NCBI GenBank assembly: GCA_937930635.1
Contig: CALHCF010000003.1
Coordinates: forward strand, 248,001 to 312,000
From: an uncultured Rhizobiaceae group bacterium
GTDB taxonomy: Bacteria; Pseudomonadota; Alphaproteobacteria; Rhizobiales; Rhizobiaceae
DNA length: 64,000 bases
Reading direction: 5' to 3'
Below the pieces are notes generated by a model that was not told the DNA's origin, made no database searches, and saw only the letters and a list, made by a program, of their open reading frames with translations. Below, piece after piece: positions 63,221-64,000 of this stretch (its first letter is position 1; each line of letters begins with the position of its first letter). The translations under genes were made by a program, and so were the position numbers.

Positions 63221-64000
63221 TTACTTTTCTTTCGACAGGCACGCAGCCATCGATTGCGCCATTCCTTCAATCAACTGAAAATAATGTTTCGGCCCCGCTT
63301 CCAGCGCTGCTCCAAGAGGGTCAAGCACCGCGGTTCGTGCGCTCGTCCCCTCGGTCACAACCGAAACCAGCCGTTGTGGAAATTGCGGTTCCGCAAAGAC
63401 ACATACAGCATCGAGCTTGCGCAGGGATTCCTGAACAGCGCTGACACGTCCCACCCCCGGCATCACGCTGGGGTTAATGGTCAGCACGGCACTGGCCTCT
63501 ACCGAAAAGCGTTTCTCAAAATACTGATAGGCATCATGAAACACCACGAAACGACGGTTCGTCAGTGGTGCTATTTGTTGGTGTATCCGGTTTTGCAGAT
63601 CTTCAAGGCCGCTATCGAGAGCAGCAGCATTTGCCGCATAAAGCTCCGCATTCTTGGGATCAGCGCGCGTCAGGGTTTTTGCGATTGTCGCAGCCATTGC
63701 CCGTGCATTCTGGGGGTCAAGCCAGATATGCAGGTCGGTCACACCATGGGCATGTTCGTCATCATTTTCATGACCTTCTTTGTGTTCGCCTTTATGTTCC
63801 CCAAGCAGGCCTGCATGCCGGCTGTTCAGTTTAACAATTCCCTCGGCGTCGATCAGCGAAACGACTGTTGCCTGAGTTGCGATGGTCTCAACCGGCTTTT
63901 CAAGAAACATCTCCATTTCATGACCGATCCAGAAAACCACATCCGCCTCTTCCAAAAGCTCGGCCTGTGAAGGTTTTAAATTGTAGTTGTGCGGCGATGC
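63221..64000 (-). CDS. znuA: Zinc ABC transporter binding protein, N-terminus cut by window end
   Basis: The C-terminal 259 residues of a ZnuA-type cluster A-I binding protein; the frame stays open to the last base of the window, so the start lies beyond it. The first zinc histidine is in ASPHNYNLKPSQ at the edge. A His/Glu-rich loop (GEHKGEHKEGHENDDEHAHG) about 60 residues further marks zinc rather than manganese proteins. The other ligands are in LHIWLDP and VFHDAYQYF. Zur-controlled znuA is usually divergent from znuCB, which would lie outside. It is followed by a 135-base gap and the aminotransferase gene. Confidence 0.9.
   Translation of the reverse strand, partial: ASPHNYNLKPSQAELLEEADVVFWIGHEMEMFLEKPVETIATQATVVSLIDAEGIVKLNSRHAGLLGEHKGEHKEGHENDDEHAHGVTDLHIWLDPQNARAMAATIAKTLTRADPKNAELYAANAAALDSGLEDLQNRIHQQIAPLTNRRFVVFHDAYQYFEKRFSVEASAVLTINPSVMPGVGRVSAVQESLRKLDAVCVFAEPQFPQRLVSVVTEGTSARTAVLDPLGAALEAGPKHYFQLIEGMAQSMAACLSKEK

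Noticed and set aside
1..64000. Genomic island, prophage or insertion sequence
   Set aside because: I see no integrase, transposase, terminal inverted repeats, tRNA target or phage gene. The window looks like core and accessory metabolic chromosome.

Overview
The window reads as chromosomal DNA of an alphaproteobacterium, most likely a (marine) member of the Hyphomicrobiales. The grounds are the tkt / DUF4164 / zapA order at the left end, a frcBCAK fructose uptake operon with its dedicated kinase, a sitABCD manganese operon behind Fur-type operators, many TRAP and ABC solute importers, and the general look of the proteins. GC content looks moderate (mid-fifties percent by eye, not counted). 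There are 51 protein genes, packed tightly and often overlapping by 1-4 bases. I see no tRNA, rRNA, integrase, transposase, phage gene or CRISPR array.

Layout. 1-4.2 kb: transketolase, DUF4164 protein, ZapA and a secreted PHB-depolymerase-like esterase. 4.4-8.0 kb: frcBCAK. 8.1-15.8 kb: a catabolic block with a flavin monooxygenase, a cytoplasmic sulfatase/phosphonate-monoester-hydrolase, a TAXI-type TRAP importer and an SDR. 15.9-21.6 kb: a signalling and envelope group, namely a CHASE2-PAS-GGDEF-EAL protein, a FecR protein ending in a (Gly-Asn)n tail, and an HTTM-DUF393 fusion. 21.7-25.1 kb: a two-subunit periplasmic molybdenum hydroxylase with a divergent TetR regulator. 25.1-26.9 kb: a sugar isomerase-like protein and a beta-hydroxyacid dehydrogenase. 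27.6-33.4 kb: a complete type I secretion operon, consisting of a repeat-rich RTX/CHRD exoprotein, an ABC exporter and an HlyD adaptor. 33.6-37.2 kb: sitABCD. 37.2-44.9 kb: a DctPQM TRAP importer divergent from a NicX-like ring-cleavage dioxygenase, an alpha/beta hydrolase, an acyl-CoA dehydrogenase-fold flavoprotein and an acyl-CoA ligase. 44.9-48.7 kb: two PfkB sugar kinases, a PuuD-type hydrolase and an EamA exporter. 48.7-52.9 kb: a proXVW betaine importer with a double-length permease. 53.2-64 kb: an L,D-transpeptidase, a CobW GTPase with a YtcJ amidohydrolase, a five-gene peptide-type ABC importer, a class V aminotransferase, and a ZnuA cut by the window end.

How it works together. The dominant theme is uptake followed by catabolism of organic solutes (fructose, betaines, peptide-like compounds, carboxylates). 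Importer operons sit next to the enzymes that probably process the solute. Three binding-protein/permease junctions and the exoprotein/exporter junction carry strong hairpins, which would let the first gene be expressed above the rest. Metal supply (Mn via Sit, Zn via ZnuA and CobW) is a second theme.

The best candidates for something undescribed are: (1) the NicX-like / hydrolase / flavoprotein / CoA-ligase cluster with its own TRAP importer, which looks like a ring-cleavage route without the usual maleamate steps; (2) the type I secreted protein in which a CHRD domain is inserted inside the RTX region, after two 179-residue tandem units; (3) the FecR-(GN)n / CHASE2-EAL pair.
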